This document shows, one piece after another, positions 16,105 to 26,095 of a stretch of DNA of 42,697 bases (positions within the stretch are counted from its first letter, which is position 1; the number at the start of each line of letters is the position of its first letter). The position numbers and the translations under genes were made by a program. The notes under the pieces are model-generated. The model made no database searches, was not told the origin of the DNA, and worked only from the letters and a program-made list of their open reading frames with translations. The stretch covers positions 1 through 42,697 of the forward strand of contig JAACFG010000004.1 in the NCBI GenBank assembly GCA_009937605.1, read 5' to 3'. Origin of the DNA: Gammaproteobacteria bacterium (lineage in GTDB: Bacteria > Pseudomonadota > Gammaproteobacteria > Steroidobacterales > Woeseiaceae).

Positions 16105-17061
16105 TTGGACCTACCGTTTTACAGAGAGTATGAGCTGCCATGGACGACTGGCCAGAGTCAGGAGCGCAAGTTCCAGCGCCTGCTCGGGATCATCTTCCTT
16201 ATTTGTCTCCTGCTCAGTGCCGTTTGGCCCTTTATTCCAGTCCCTGAGGCGGATCCCTTTGATGTAGAAGAGATTCCGCCAAGAATTGCGCAGCTGCTTC
16301 TTGAAGAGAAGCCTTTACCACCACCACCGCCGCCGCCCGAGCCAGAGCCCGAACCGGAGCCCGATGAGCCGGAGCCGGAGCCGGAGCAGGTCGTGGAGAC
16401 AGAGCCTGAGCCTGAGCCCGTGATCGAGCCGGAGCCGGAACCCGTAGTCGATCGCCAGGAACAGGCCCGCGAGGAAGCGCAGGCCGCCCTGATGCCGTTT
16501 GCGGAGGACCTTGCAGATCTCGTGGACAAAGATTTGCAGGTCGCGGACGACCGCCCACTCACCGCGTCAGTTGGTGAAGCTGAGCGAAATGAACGATCGA
16601 TGATAACGTCGAGTGCAGGCGCCGCGTCAGGTGGTATCAATACGGCGGCCATGAGCAGGAACACCGGTGGCACGAGTATTGCTGGCCGTAACACGACTCA
16701 AGTGGAAAGCCCGGTTGCGGGTATTGGTCAGCCGGGTGTCAGTGCGAGTCGCAGCGGATCGAGTGGCAGGGCGTCGCGTTCACGTGAAGAGATCGAGTTG
16801 GTCTTCGACAAGAACAAAGGCGCTATCTTTGCACTCTACAATCGTGCCCTTCGGCAGGATCCGTCACTTGAAGGTAAGCTGGTTCTGCGGCTTACTATTG
16901 CGCCGAACGGCCAGGTTACGATGTGCGAGGTCGTGTCGAGCGAATTGGGTGACGACGAGCTCGAACGCAAGCTTGTGGCACGCGTCAAACTGTTCCGCTT
17001 CGAGGCGAGAGACGTCGAGGCGATAACGACGACCAAGCCGATCGACTTCTTCCCGGCTTAG
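16105..17061 (+). CDS. TonB-like energy transducer with AgmX/PglI C-terminal domain
   Basis: A 318-residue protein with a short cytoplasmic N-terminus, one transmembrane helix (about 26-46) and a Pro/Glu-rich periplasm-spanning rod (residues 69-118, repeated PEPEP units after seven prolines), then a Ser/Gly-rich linker. The C-terminal 90 residues match the AgmX/PglI domain: SREEIELVFDKNKGAIFALYNRALRQDPSLEGKLVL, then TIAPNGQVTMCEVVSSELG and a final DFFPA. Myxococcus GltG and GltJ (AgmX) carry this domain and couple the AglRQS motor to the rest of the gliding complex. The start is TTG with CAGGAG at 16090-16095. It closes the operon and faces DUF899 convergently across a REP element. Confidence 0.92.
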   Translation: MDLPFYREYELPWTTGQSQERKFQRLLGIIFLICLLLSAVWPFIPVPEADPFDVEEIPPRIAQLLLEEKPLPPPPPPPEPEPEPEPDEPEPEPEQVVETEPEPEPVIEPEPEPVVDRQEQAREEAQAALMPFAEDLADLVDKDLQVADDRPLTASVGEAERNERSMITSSAGAASGGINTAAMSRNTGGTSIAGRNTTQVESPVAGIGQPGVSASRSGSSGRASRSREEIELVFDKNKGAIFALYNRALRQDPSLEGKLVLRLTIAPNGQVTMCEVVSSELGDDELERKLVARVKLFRFEARDVEAITTTKPIDFFPA

Positions 17062-17070
17062 GTCGAGTTT

Positions 17071-17090
17071 GCGGCCGTGGCCGCTCCTAC
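17071..17090 (-). repeat. REP-like element 3
   Basis: Read on the minus strand: GTAGGAGCGGCCACGGCCGC, with stem GCGGCC/GGCCGC and a short loop. It is the same GTAGGAG class as the two copies near 14242-14347 but in opposite orientation. Its TAG is the stop codon of the DUF899 gene. It fills the 25-base gap between two convergent genes. Confidence 0.7.
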
Positions 17091-17782
17091 CTGTACTCGT
17101 CGTGGCGCTTGACCCATTCCTGAGGGAAAGACAGGTCGCTTTCGTCGCGGCCGCGAGGCGTCAGATCGAGTAACTGGTAGACGGGATTCAAATTATCGAG
17201 TCCGCGCGCATACGTCGAGTACGTGTGATAAATCGTGTCCCCATCCTTTTGGAAGACGCTCGCCCCCGGTTTTTCCCGACCGTTAACCGGTCCGTCCTTG
17301 TAGTTGTAAACGGCGTTCCCGGATTCCAGCTGTTCCGTTGTGAAGGAAACGTTGAAGTCGAAATTGAACGCGTTTCCGGCGGTCGACAGCCATGGAAAGT
17401 GCCAGCCCATGCGCTCTCGATAGGCGAGGAGCTTTGCAAGGGGTGCATGCGAAATTACACAGAACGCGACGTCGCGCGCCGCCAGATGCGGGAGCATACC
17501 GTCGAAGCTGTCCGCCCAGAATGAGCAGGACTTGCAGCCCTCATCCCATTCCGGGTGAAACATGAAATGATAGACGATCAATTGCGAGTGATTGCCAAAG
17601 AGCTGCGACAGGGCGACGGAACCGTCTTCACCTTCAAACACGTAGTCCTCGGCAAGGGCGCGTTTCGGCAGGGCGCGTCGCGTTGCCGAGAGCTTGTCCC
17701 GTGCTCGCTGAAACTCCTTCTCAGCCTCCAGCAATTTGCGGCGCGCGGCGAGCCATTGGGTAGTGCCAACAGAATCGGTCAT
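17087..17782 (-). CDS. DUF899 family thioredoxin-like protein
   Basis: A 231-residue cytoplasmic protein of the DUF899 family, a thioredoxin-like fold distantly related to AhpC/TSA peroxiredoxins. Seen features: N-terminal helix WLAARRKLLEAEKEFQRARD, the strand/turn VYHFMFHPEWDEGCKSCSFW with a C-x2-C pair, and the later PWLSTAGNAFNFDFNVSF segment typical of the family. No enzymatic role is established. A very strong ribosome site, GAGGAGGTGA, precedes the ATG on the minus strand. The TAG stop is contributed by REP element 3. It is divergent from the histidine phosphatase gene. Confidence 0.9.
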   Translation of the reverse strand: MTDSVGTTQWLAARRKLLEAEKEFQRARDKLSATRRALPKRALAEDYVFEGEDGSVALSQLFGNHSQLIVYHFMFHPEWDEGCKSCSFWADSFDGMLPHLAARDVAFCVISHAPLAKLLAYRERMGWHFPWLSTAGNAFNFDFNVSFTTEQLESGNAVYNYKDGPVNGREKPGASVFQKDGDTIYHTYSTYARGLDNLNPVYQLLDLTPRGRDESDLSFPQEWVKRHDEYR

Positions 17783-17811
17783 TCGTCACCTCCTCGGGTA
17801 CACTAAGCCAC

Positions 17812-17874
17812 ATGGAAGATGTCCCGGTCAAAATACACCGAACGCACCGGGCCTGGGCTCACGAGGAAGTATGA
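17812..17874 (+). CDS. Possible 20-residue leader ORF before the phosphatase
   Basis: ATG GAA GAT GTC... encodes MEDVPVKIHRTHRAWAHEEV and its TGA overlaps the phosphatase start as ATGA, the geometry of translational coupling. No clear ribosome site precedes it and the sequence matches no known attenuator peptide. It could be chance in a short leader. Confidence 0.25.
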   Translation: MEDVPVKIHRTHRAWAHEEV

Positions 17875-18593
17875 CCCGACGCACGGCCATTGATGGCGCT
17901 GCCCGGCGTCGCCTGTATCTCTTTCGCCACGGTGCCGTCGATTACATCAATCCTGATGGCAGCTGGGTGGACGATCCCGATGGAGTTGCCCTCAATGAGC
18001 GCGGGCGAGACCAGGTGGCTGCCATGGCCGAGCTATTCAGAGATGTGCACGTCGACATGGCATTGTGCACTCCGCTCCATCGCACGCGACAAACGGGTGT
18101 AGCGATTCTCGGTGATCGAGACGTCGATATCGGTATCGTCGAAGACCTCTCGGAAATTCGTCCGATGACCGGCGAAGCAGCAGGCGGCTATGACATCGTG
18201 TCGGACGTGGCGTTTTCGCACTGGCGGGCCGACCAGGCCGACGCGACATTTCTCGGTGGCGAGCGTTATCACGACTTCTACGCGCGAGTCTCCGCCGCAA
18301 TGGACGCAATACTGGCCGATCAGTCATGGCATAACCTCGCGGTGTTCGCGCACGGCGGCACGAACGCTGCGGTACTTGGCTGGGCGACGGGAGTGGGGCT
18401 CGCAGCATTCGGTTTGCTCGATCAGTCGACCTGTTGCCTGAATGTGATCGATTTTGATTTCGATGATTCGGGTCGGCTGCTGCGCAAGACTGTCCGTGGC
18501 ATGAACATCACGGCCTATGATCCCGTGATGCACCGCCGCGATGCCGGGGATATGGAGCTGCTGGCGAAACGTCTTCTCAAATGGCAGACGTGA
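17871..18593 (+). CDS. Histidine phosphatase family protein (PhoE/GpmB-like)
   Basis: A 240-residue phosphoglycerate-mutase-like phosphatase. The catalytic phosphohistidine motif is LYLFRHG (Arg19, His20), followed by LNERGRDQVAAMAELF, the second Arg in TPLHRTRQTG and the second catalytic His in VFAHGGTN. These residues form the phosphate pocket of the branch. The substrate cannot be told from sequence; members dephosphorylate small metabolites or proteins. The start at 17871 has GAGGAAG just upstream, with tight spacing, and a 20-codon ORF ends on it. The next gene starts 3 bases after its stop. Confidence 0.9.
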   Translation: MTRRTAIDGAARRRLYLFRHGAVDYINPDGSWVDDPDGVALNERGRDQVAAMAELFRDVHVDMALCTPLHRTRQTGVAILGDRDVDIGIVEDLSEIRPMTGEAAGGYDIVSDVAFSHWRADQADATFLGGERYHDFYARVSAAMDAILADQSWHNLAVFAHGGTNAAVLGWATGVGLAAFGLLDQSTCCLNVIDFDFDDSGRLLRKTVRGMNITAYDPVMHRRDAGDMELLAKRLLKWQT

Positions 18594-18596
18594 TCG

Positions 18597-19100
18597 ATGG
18601 CACAGTCTGAAGGATTTCCGGCCGTCGCCCGAGCCGACGCGCGCATTCTCGTGCTCGGAAGCTTGCCCGGTGCGCGGTCCATTGCCGAGCAGCAGTACTA
18701 CGCTCATCCGCAGAATGCGTTCTGGCCAATCATGCGCGAGCTGTTTGGGATCGAAGGCGATTATGCATTCAGGTGCCGACAGCTCCTGGAGAACCGGGTC
18801 GCTTTATGGGATGTACTGCAAAGTTCTGTAAGACCGGGCAGCATGGATGCTGACATTGAGATTGGTAGTGCGATCCCGAACGACTTTCGTGGATTCCTGG
18901 CCGAGCACCGGGATGTTCGCCTGATCGTATTCAACGGGAAGAAGGCGGAGCAGCTTTTTGCACGATTCGCGCGCGCCGAAGGAATCGCTGATGACGTGAC
19001 GCAACTGGGACTACCTTCTACCAGCCCCGCTTACGCGTCTTTGCGTTTCTCGGGTAAGCTGGCGGCCTGGCGAGCTGCGCTGACAAGCGAAGAACTATGA
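18597..19100 (+). CDS. DNA-deoxyinosine glycosylase (UDG family 6)
   Basis: A 167-residue cytoplasmic base-excision repair enzyme of the uracil-DNA-glycosylase superfamily, hypoxanthine-DNA glycosylase branch, removing deamination products such as hypoxanthine. The signature lies at residues 21-46: ILVLGSLPGARSIAEQQYYA followed by HPQNAFWPIM. The C-terminal motif LPSTSPAYA corresponds to the minor-groove loop. In family 6 the first motif has the shape GSLPG, unlike the GQDPY of family 1, and that is what is seen here. It overlaps the next gene by ATGA-type coupling (4 bases). Confidence 0.9.
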   Translation: MAQSEGFPAVARADARILVLGSLPGARSIAEQQYYAHPQNAFWPIMRELFGIEGDYAFRCRQLLENRVALWDVLQSSVRPGSMDADIEIGSAIPNDFRGFLAEHRDVRLIVFNGKKAEQLFARFARAEGIADDVTQLGLPSTSPAYASLRFSGKLAAWRAALTSEEL

Positions 19101-19534
19101 GAAACGAACAAATATTGTTACCCATGCTGGGCATGATGTTGTTGACGGCAGTCGTCTGGTTTGTACTCTACGCCCGTCGCATTCCCGCGATGCGAAAGGC
19201 ACGCAAGCCGGCACAGACATATACGACACCCGACAAGTGCGACGAGTTCTTGCCGGCAGAGGTCAATTACCCGGCCTACAATTTCAAGAACCTGTTCGAA
19301 CTGCCAGTGTTGTTCTACGCGCTTTGCCTGTACTTCTATGTAACGGCTACGGCGGGGACAGCTGAAGTGTTCGCGGCGTGGCTGTTCTTGCTGTTTCGGA
19401 TTGCACACAGCGCAATACACTGCACAGCGAACATCGTGATGGCTCGCTTCATAGCCTACAGCGCAGCAGCATTCGCCTTGTGGTTCATGCTGGGTCGGGC
19501 ATTGTGGGGAGTCTACCTGGCTGCGATGGTCTGA
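19097..19534 (+). CDS. MAPEG family integral membrane protein
   Basis: A 145-residue protein with four predicted transmembrane helices: residues 7-25, 68-85, 90-107 and 118-140. MAPEG members (membrane-associated proteins in eicosanoid and glutathione metabolism) have this layout; the segment VNYPAYNFKNLFELPVLFYALCLYFYV and the RIAHSAIHC element correspond to the conserved N-x-x-E/P loop and the glutathione-binding Arg region. Bacterial members are mostly uncharacterised; some act as glutathione transferases or peroxidases. The start overlaps the DNA glycosylase stop by 4 bases. The stop is 12 bases from the convergent P-II gene. Confidence 0.87.
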   Translation: MRNEQILLPMLGMMLLTAVVWFVLYARRIPAMRKARKPAQTYTTPDKCDEFLPAEVNYPAYNFKNLFELPVLFYALCLYFYVTATAGTAEVFAAWLFLLFRIAHSAIHCTANIVMARFIAYSAAAFALWFMLGRALWGVYLAAMV

Positions 19535-19545
19535 ATTCGAAGGTG

Positions 19546-20946
<1,401 letters not shown>

Positions 20947-20969
20947 ACGAATAACAACAAGGGGAGAAC

Positions 20970-21347
20970 ATGGCGGACAACCCAGAGGTCGGAAAAATTG
21001 GCTGGATTGACATGACCGTCGACGATGCCGACGGAATCCGTGATTTCTACAAGACGGTTGTTGGTTGGGGTAGCGATGACGTGTCCATGGGGGAGTATTC
21101 CGACTATTCGATGACGTTGCCTGCCAATGGTGAAGCCGTAACCGGAATCTGCCATGCGTTGGGTAGCAATGCTGAACTGCCACAAGGGTGGTTGATCTAC
21201 ATTGTGGTCGAGGACGTAGAAGCAAGTGCTGCGGCCTGTGTGGAGAGTGGTGGGGAAGTCATTGTGCAGCCCAAAGGTCTTGCCGGCGGGCGCTTCTGTG
21301 TGATCCGCGATCCGGCCGGTGCGACGGCCGCGTTGTATCAGCCCTGA
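20970..21347 (+). CDS. VOC (glyoxalase/bleomycin-resistance) superfamily protein
   Basis: A 125-residue single-domain VOC protein: beta-alpha-beta-beta-beta modules with IGWIDMTVDDADGIRDFYKTVVGW in the first half and IYIVVEDVEASAAACVESGGEV, then FCVIRDPAGATAALYQP, in the second. Metal ligands of true glyoxalase I (His, Glu, His, Glu) are not clearly all present; the first position is Asp14 in WIDMTVD. Substrate is unknown. A strong ribosome site AGGGGAG precedes the ATG. The gene stops one base before the LuxR-type regulator, with which it is probably co-transcribed. Confidence 0.88.
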   Translation: MADNPEVGKIGWIDMTVDDADGIRDFYKTVVGWGSDDVSMGEYSDYSMTLPANGEAVTGICHALGSNAELPQGWLIYIVVEDVEASAAACVESGGEVIVQPKGLAGGRFCVIRDPAGATAALYQP

Positions 21348-21348
21348 G

Positions 21349-22143
21349 ATGCGCTCACAGACCGTATTTGACAGCTCGGAGTGGCACGCGGCGGTTGCGG
21401 ACCTCGTTGGAGCCAGCGACAGCAAGTCGATCGCCGAGCGCCTGGTTGCGCTGATTTGCATCACGGTGCCCAACGACGGCGCAAGTTTGCTGGCATTCCA
21501 TAAGGATGCGTCGCCAGATGTGCTGGCCCACTCACTGCCCCCGGTCACTCGCCGGCACTTTCTGGATCGCTACCTGGCCGGACCTTACCTGCTGGATCCC
21601 CTGTACCAAATGGCACTTTCAGACGACAAGCCGACAATGTGCCGGTTCCGGGATACCCAGCCCGATCGTTTTCGCTCAAGTGAGTTCTATCGACAGTACG
21701 TGGAACGGACTCACCTTGTGGATGAGTTGGATTTTCTGCTGGAGGTCTCGCCGGCAAGTACGCTGGTCATCGTCGTGGGCCGCACGAAGAATCGATATTC
21801 GCAATCCGAGCGCAATCGCTTATGCATTATTGAGCCGATCGTATTGGCGGCCATGCAACGCGTGTGGGCGGAGCGGGAGCATGTGCCGGATGAGCGCCAC
21901 CGGGATATTCACCAGCGTCTCACCGAGTGTTATGAACACTTCGGTGATGACGTACTCACACAGCGGGAACGTGAAATCACCCAGCTGTTGTTGCGAGGGC
22001 ATTCGACAAAGTCGGTTGCGCGGCGCCTGGACATTGCACCAGGGACGGTTATGGTTCACAAACGCAACCTGTTCTCAAAACTCGGCGTGACTTCACAGCT
22101 GGAGTTGTTTTCACGGTTTATCGAGGAACTGTCGAAAACCTGA
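21349..22143 (+). CDS. LuxR-family transcriptional regulator
   Basis: A 264-residue regulator. The C-terminal 65 residues form a LuxR/NarL-type helix-turn-helix: [20 protein letters not shown] followed by [25 protein letters not shown], with the recognition helix in [15 protein letters not shown]. The first 190 residues are a sensory domain I cannot assign to response-receiver, autoinducer-binding or PAS families; no phosphorylatable receiver Asp pattern is seen, and [20 protein letters not shown] is a recognisable segment of uncharacterised solo LuxR proteins. It starts one base after the VOC stop. It reads toward the isovaleryl-CoA dehydrogenase operon, with a NarL-like palindrome in between, so it is the obvious candidate regulator of that operon. 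Confidence 0.9.
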   Translation: MRSQTVFDSSEWHAAVADLVGASDSKSIAERLVALICITVPNDGASLLAFHKDASPDVLAHSLPPVTRRHFLDRYLAGPYLLDPLYQMALSDDKPTMCRFRDTQPDRFRSSEFYRQYVERTHLVDELDFLLEVSPASTLVIVVGRTKNRYSQSERNRLCIIEPIVLAAMQRVWAEREHVPDERHRDIHQRLTECYEHFGDDVLTQREREITQLLLRGHSTKSVARRLDIAPGTVMVHKRNLFSKLGVTSQLELFSRFIEELSKT

Positions 22144-22146
22144 TCC

Positions 22147-22162
22147 TACCTACCAATAGGTA
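22147..22162. promoter_or_regulatory. Palindrome resembling a NarL-type 7-2-7 site
   Basis: TACCTACCAATAGGTA: 6-bp inverted arms TACCTA/TAGGTA around CCAA. Read as heptamers it is TACCTAC-CA-ATAGGTA; the right half, reverse complemented (TACCTAT), fits the TACYNMT heptamer of NarL-class HTH proteins. It lies 3 bases after the LuxR-type regulator stop and 68 bases before liuA. Confidence 0.5.
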
Positions 22163-22229
22163 TTCCTACTTATTCTCGCGAACCAGACAATGGTCCTCAT
22201 CAAAACTTCGGTCGAGAAGGTGTAGCCCC

Positions 22230-23387
22230 ATGTTCGAATTTGATTTTGGTCATGGCGAAGACCTTGACCTGCTGCGCGAGACTGTGCGCAATTTTGCCCG
22301 TGACCGGATAGCGCCGCGCGCCGCTGAGATAGACGAAAGCAACGTGTTCCCACGCGATCTCTGGCCTGAACTCGGAGAGATGGGATTACTTGGCATCACG
22401 GTCGAGAACGAGTTCGGAGGTGCCGACCTCGGCTACCTGGCTCACGTCATCGCGATGGAAGAGATCAGCCGGGCATCGGGATCCCTGGGCCTGTCATACG
22501 GTGCGCATTCGAATCTCTGTATCAACCAGCTGCAGCGTTGGGGCAGCGTCGCCCAGAAACAGCAATTCCTGCCAAAGCTCGTTTCCGGAGAGTACCTTGG
22601 TGCGCTTGCGATGAGCGAGGCTGGTGCGGGCTCAGACGTAATGGCTATGCGAACCACGGCTATTCGCGACGGCGACGACTATGTACTCAATGGTTCGAAG
22701 ATGTGGATCACGAACGCGCCGGGTGCTGACGTCATGATCGTGTATGCCAAAACGGATCCGGACGCAGGCACGAAGGGCGTCAGTGCGTTCATCGTCGAAT
22801 GCGGTACGTCCGGATTCTCGACGCCACAGAAACTCAACAAACTCGGCATGCGTGGCTCGGATACAAGCGAAGTGCTGTTCGAAGATTGCCGCGTGCCAGC
22901 GGCAAATTTGCTCGCCGAAGTAGGGAAGGGTGCCGCGATCCTGATGAGTGGTCTGGACTATGAGCGCCTGGTACTCGCAGGCGGTTCACTTGGCATCATG
23001 GCCGCCTGCATGGACCTCGTCATGCCGTATGTGCACGAACGCAAGCAGTTTGGCCAGCCGATCGGGGAGTTCCAGCTCATGCAGGGAAAAATCGCGGATA
23101 TGTATACGACGATGAACTACTGCCGCTCCTATGTGTATGCCGTCGCCCAAGCCTGCGATCGCGGTGTTACTACCCGCTTTGATGCCGCTGGATGTATTCT
23201 CGTGGCTGCCGAGAAAGCGACCTGGATGGCTGGGGAGGCAATCCAGGCCCTCGGTGGAAATGGCTACATCAACGAGTTCCCGGCCGGCCGCCTGTGGCGC
23301 GATGCCAAGCTGTACGAGATTGGCGCAGGCACGAGCGAGATTCGGCGGATGTTGATTGGCCGCGAACTCTTCAATGCCACAAAATAG
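22230..23387 (+). CDS. liuA: Isovaleryl-CoA dehydrogenase
   Basis: A 385-residue FAD flavoprotein oxidising isovaleryl-CoA to 3-methylcrotonyl-CoA in leucine catabolism, passing electrons to ETF. The acyl-CoA dehydrogenase folds are clear: [17 protein letters not shown] and [17 protein letters not shown]. The diagnostic feature is the catalytic base: in isovaleryl-CoA dehydrogenase it is the Glu of [11 protein letters not shown], here Glu245, while the usual C-terminal YEGT position is occupied by GAGTSEIRR. Length matches the bacterial family. It heads an operon with the carboxylase beta subunit starting 9 bases on, and lies downstream of a LuxR-type regulator and a palindrome. Confidence 0.95.
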   Translation: MFEFDFGHGEDLDLLRETVRNFARDRIAPRAAEIDESNVFPRDLWPELGEMGLLGITVENEFGGADLGYLAHVIAMEEISRASGSLGLSYGAHSNLCINQLQRWGSVAQKQQFLPKLVSGEYLGALAMSEAGAGSDVMAMRTTAIRDGDDYVLNGSKMWITNAPGADVMIVYAKTDPDAGTKGVSAFIVECGTSGFSTPQKLNKLGMRGSDTSEVLFEDCRVPAANLLAEVGKGAAILMSGLDYERLVLAGGSLGIMAACMDLVMPYVHERKQFGQPIGEFQLMQGKIADMYTTMNYCRSYVYAVAQACDRGVTTRFDAAGCILVAAEKATWMAGEAIQALGGNGYINEFPAGRLWRDAKLYEIGAGTSEIRRMLIGRELFNATK

Positions 23388-23396
23388 TCGAGACCT

Positions 23397-25007
23397 ATGC
23401 CCGTAATCCAGTCAAGAGTTGATCGTTCTTCCGAGGAATTCGAGAAGAACAAGGAAGCGCACGAGGCGCTCGCCGAGAATCTCAGGGAAGTGAACGACTA
23501 CGTCATGCAGGGTGGCCCGGAGCGCTCGCGCGATAAACACAGGAAGCGCGGCAAACTGCTTGCCCGGGATCGCATCGCGGGCCTGCTCGACGAAGGCGCA
23601 CATTTCCTTGAAATCGGGCGGCAAGCAGCATGGCAGGTATACGACGATGATGTGCCGAGCGCAGGGATCGTCACCGGAATTGGCAGAATCCACGGCATCG
23701 AATGCATGATCGTTGCGAATGACGCGACCGTTAAGGGCGGCACTTATTACCCACTGACGGTTAAGAAACACCTGCGGGCCCAGGAGATCGCCGAGGAAAA
23801 CCATTTGCCCTGTATCTACCTGGTCGATTCAGGTGGCGCGTTCCTGCCACGGCAGGACGAAGTATTCCCGGACCGTGATCATTTCGGCCGTATTTTCTAT
23901 AACCAGGCACGGTTGTCAGCCAGGGGAATCCCGCAGATTGCTATTGTTATGGGTTCGTGTACCGCGGGCGGTGCATATGTTCCGGCGATGTGCGACGAAT
24001 CGGTGATAGTCCGCAACCAGGGTACGATTTTTCTCGGCGGTCCGCCGCTGGTCAAGGCGGCGACCGGCGAGGTTGTCGATGCCGAAACCCTTGGCGGCGG
24101 GAGCGTTCATTCTCGCATCTCTGGCGTTACGGACCACCTGGCAGACGACGATGAACACGCGCTCGCCATAGCGCGCGATATCGTGGCGAACCTGAACACG
24201 GCGCGCGAACCGAGCGCGGCCCGGCGTACTCCCGAGGATCCCGCCTACCCGATTGAGGACCTGTATGGCATCGTGTCGCGCGAATTTCGTTTTCCCTATG
24301 ATATTCGGGAGGTCATCGCGCGTATCGTCGACGCATCCGAGTTTCACGAATTCAAGAAGCTCTACGGCGCAACTCTCGTCTGTGGATTCGCCCACATTGA
24401 TGGATATCCTGTCGGAATTGTCGCGAACAACGGCATCCTGTTCCCGGAGTCGGCACAAAAGGGCGCGCATTTCGTGCAGCTTTGTAATCGCCGGCGAATT
24501 CCGCTCGTTTTCCTGCAGAACATCACCGGCTTCATGGTCGGCAAACGCGTGGAGCACGCTGGCATTGCGAAAGACGGCGCCAAAATGGTCAACGCCGTGG
24601 CGACAGCCAACGTACCCAAGTTCACCGTGGTCGTTGGAGGGTCCTTCGGCGCGGGCAATTACGCGATGTGTGGGCGCGCATACAGTCCGCGCATGATGTG
24701 GATGTGGCCGAATGCGCGCATTTCGGTCATGGGCGGCGACCAGGCCGCGCTCGTGCTGTCGACGGTCAAGGAGGACGGGCTGAAGTTGCGCGGCGACGAG
24801 TGGCCTGACAGCGAGAAAGCGGACTACGAAGACATGATTCGGGCGCAGTACGACAACCAGGGTAATCCACTTTACGCGAGCGGTCGGCTCTGGGATGACG
24901 GCGTTATTGATCCGTCGGAGACGCGCCAGGTACTTGCGCATGGCCTGTCTGCCGCGATGAATTACCCGCAACCATCTGAGTCGTCGTTCGGTATTTTCCG
25001 CATGTGA
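23397..25007 (+). CDS. liuB: Methylcrotonyl-CoA carboxylase beta (carboxyltransferase) subunit
   Basis: A 536-residue acyl-CoA carboxyltransferase with duplicated crotonase-like folds. Signature segments: [60 protein letters not shown] and [20 protein letters not shown]. These match the 3-methylcrotonyl/geranyl-CoA carboxylase beta group; adjacency to liuA favours methylcrotonyl-CoA. It should transfer carboxyl from biotin on an alpha subunit, but no biotin carboxylase/biotin carrier gene (LiuD type) is in the window, nor LiuC or the HMG-CoA lyase LiuE. The stop overlaps the start of the next gene by 4 bases (GTGA). Confidence 0.92.
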   Translation: MPVIQSRVDRSSEEFEKNKEAHEALAENLREVNDYVMQGGPERSRDKHRKRGKLLARDRIAGLLDEGAHFLEIGRQAAWQVYDDDVPSAGIVTGIGRIHGIECMIVANDATVKGGTYYPLTVKKHLRAQEIAEENHLPCIYLVDSGGAFLPRQDEVFPDRDHFGRIFYNQARLSARGIPQIAIVMGSCTAGGAYVPAMCDESVIVRNQGTIFLGGPPLVKAATGEVVDAETLGGGSVHSRISGVTDHLADDDEHALAIARDIVANLNTAREPSAARRTPEDPAYPIEDLYGIVSREFRFPYDIREVIARIVDASEFHEFKKLYGATLVCGFAHIDGYPVGIVANNGILFPESAQKGAHFVQLCNRRRIPLVFLQNITGFMVGKRVEHAGIAKDGAKMVNAVATANVPKFTVVVGGSFGAGNYAMCGRAYSPRMMWMWPNARISVMGGDQAALVLSTVKEDGLKLRGDEWPDSEKADYEDMIRAQYDNQGNPLYASGRLWDDGVIDPSETRQVLAHGLSAAMNYPQPSESSFGIFRM

Positions 25008-26092
25008 CTGTACACTCTGCGGCAATGAGTTCGCGGCAGGAACAGAACACCGGCACACAGGACGTTCGCGAAGCGCATCTCTTTGATGAGCGGCGACTCG
25101 GGGCCTATCTGTCATCACATGTGGAAGGCTTCAGTGGTCCTTTTGCCGTTAGCGAGTTCAAAGGCGGCCAGTCGAACCCGACTTACCGACTGGACGCCGC
25201 TTCGGGCAGCTATGTTCTGCGCCGCAAGCCACCCGGCAAACTCCTCAAGTCGGCACACGCTGTCGATCGGGAGTTCCGTGTAATCAGCGCGCTGCACACG
25301 TCGGGTTTCCCGGTTCCAAAACCCTACGTGATGTGTGCGAACGAGACGATAATTGGCACGGCGTTCTATGTAATGGAGTGTGTCGAGGGCCGTATTTTCT
25401 GGGAGCTCGACCTGCCCGGCCTCGTTGCGAAAGAGCGGACCGCTATTTACGACCACGTTAATGAGACGATGGCGGCGCTGCATCGGGCCGACTACTCGGC
25501 GATTGGCCTGGAAGACTATGGTGTACCCGGCAATTACTTCGAACGGCAGATATCGCGCTGGACCAGGCAATATCGAGCGTCGGAGACGGGCAGAATCAAG
25601 TCGATGGATGACCTGATTGACTGGTTGCCCGACAGTATTCCCAACGACGACTCAACCAGCATTGTTCACGGCGACTACAGGCTCGACAACATGATCCTCC
25701 ACCCCACCGAGCCTCGTGTCATCGCGGTGCTCGATTGGGAGCTCTCGACGATTGGGCATCCGCTCGCCGATTTCACCTACCACCTCATGGCCTGGCAAAT
25801 GCCCGAGATTGGTATCGGTTCGACCGGACTGGTTGGCAAGCCAATCGCCGAACTCGGGATACCTGGTGAGGATGCGTACATCGACCAATACTGTGCGCGT
25901 ACCGGCCGAGATGGCATTCCGGATCGAAATTTCTATTCGGCATTCAATTTTTTTCGGCTTGCAGCTATCCTGCAGGGTATCGCCGGGCGTGTGCGGGACG
26001 GCACGGCAGCGAGCAAGCATGCATCGCAGGCTGTCAAAGCAGTGCAACCACTGGCAGACTTGGGCTCGCACTACGCCGCAAAACACGGATGA
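25004..26092 (+). CDS. APH-type phosphotransferase (ACAD10/11- or LvaA-like acyl-CoA kinase)
   Basis: A 362-residue aminoglycoside-phosphotransferase-fold kinase. The catalytic loop is [10 protein letters not shown] (His222, Asp224, Asn229) and the metal-binding motif is LDWE (Asp244); the glycine loop is [11 protein letters not shown]. This subgroup is fused to acyl-CoA dehydrogenase in animal ACAD10/11 and is free-standing in bacteria, for example LvaA of levulinate catabolism, where 4-hydroxyacyl-CoA is phosphorylated before elimination. Here it is coupled by GTGA overlap to the carboxylase gene and followed by a MaoC hydratase, so an acyl-CoA role is much more likely than antibiotic resistance. 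GTG at 25004 is used; an ATG at 25025 is an alternative start. Confidence 0.9.
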   Translation: MTVHSAAMSSRQEQNTGTQDVREAHLFDERRLGAYLSSHVEGFSGPFAVSEFKGGQSNPTYRLDAASGSYVLRRKPPGKLLKSAHAVDREFRVISALHTSGFPVPKPYVMCANETIIGTAFYVMECVEGRIFWELDLPGLVAKERTAIYDHVNETMAALHRADYSAIGLEDYGVPGNYFERQISRWTRQYRASETGRIKSMDDLIDWLPDSIPNDDSTSIVHGDYRLDNMILHPTEPRVIAVLDWELSTIGHPLADFTYHLMAWQMPEIGIGSTGLVGKPIAELGIPGEDAYIDQYCARTGRDGIPDRNFYSAFNFFRLAAILQGIAGRVRDGTAASKHASQAVKAVQPLADLGSHYAAKHG

Positions 26093-26095
26093 AAC

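Noticed and set aside
16311-16450. Tandem DNA repeat (CCG/GAG-rich run)
   Set aside because: It encodes the Pro-Glu rod of the TonB-like transducer and is a normal protein feature of that family, so it is not listed as a separate repeat.
25004-26092. Aminoglycoside resistance kinase
   Set aside because: The fold is APH-like, but coupling to the carboxylase and MaoC genes and similarity to ACAD10/11-type kinases point to acyl-CoA metabolism.
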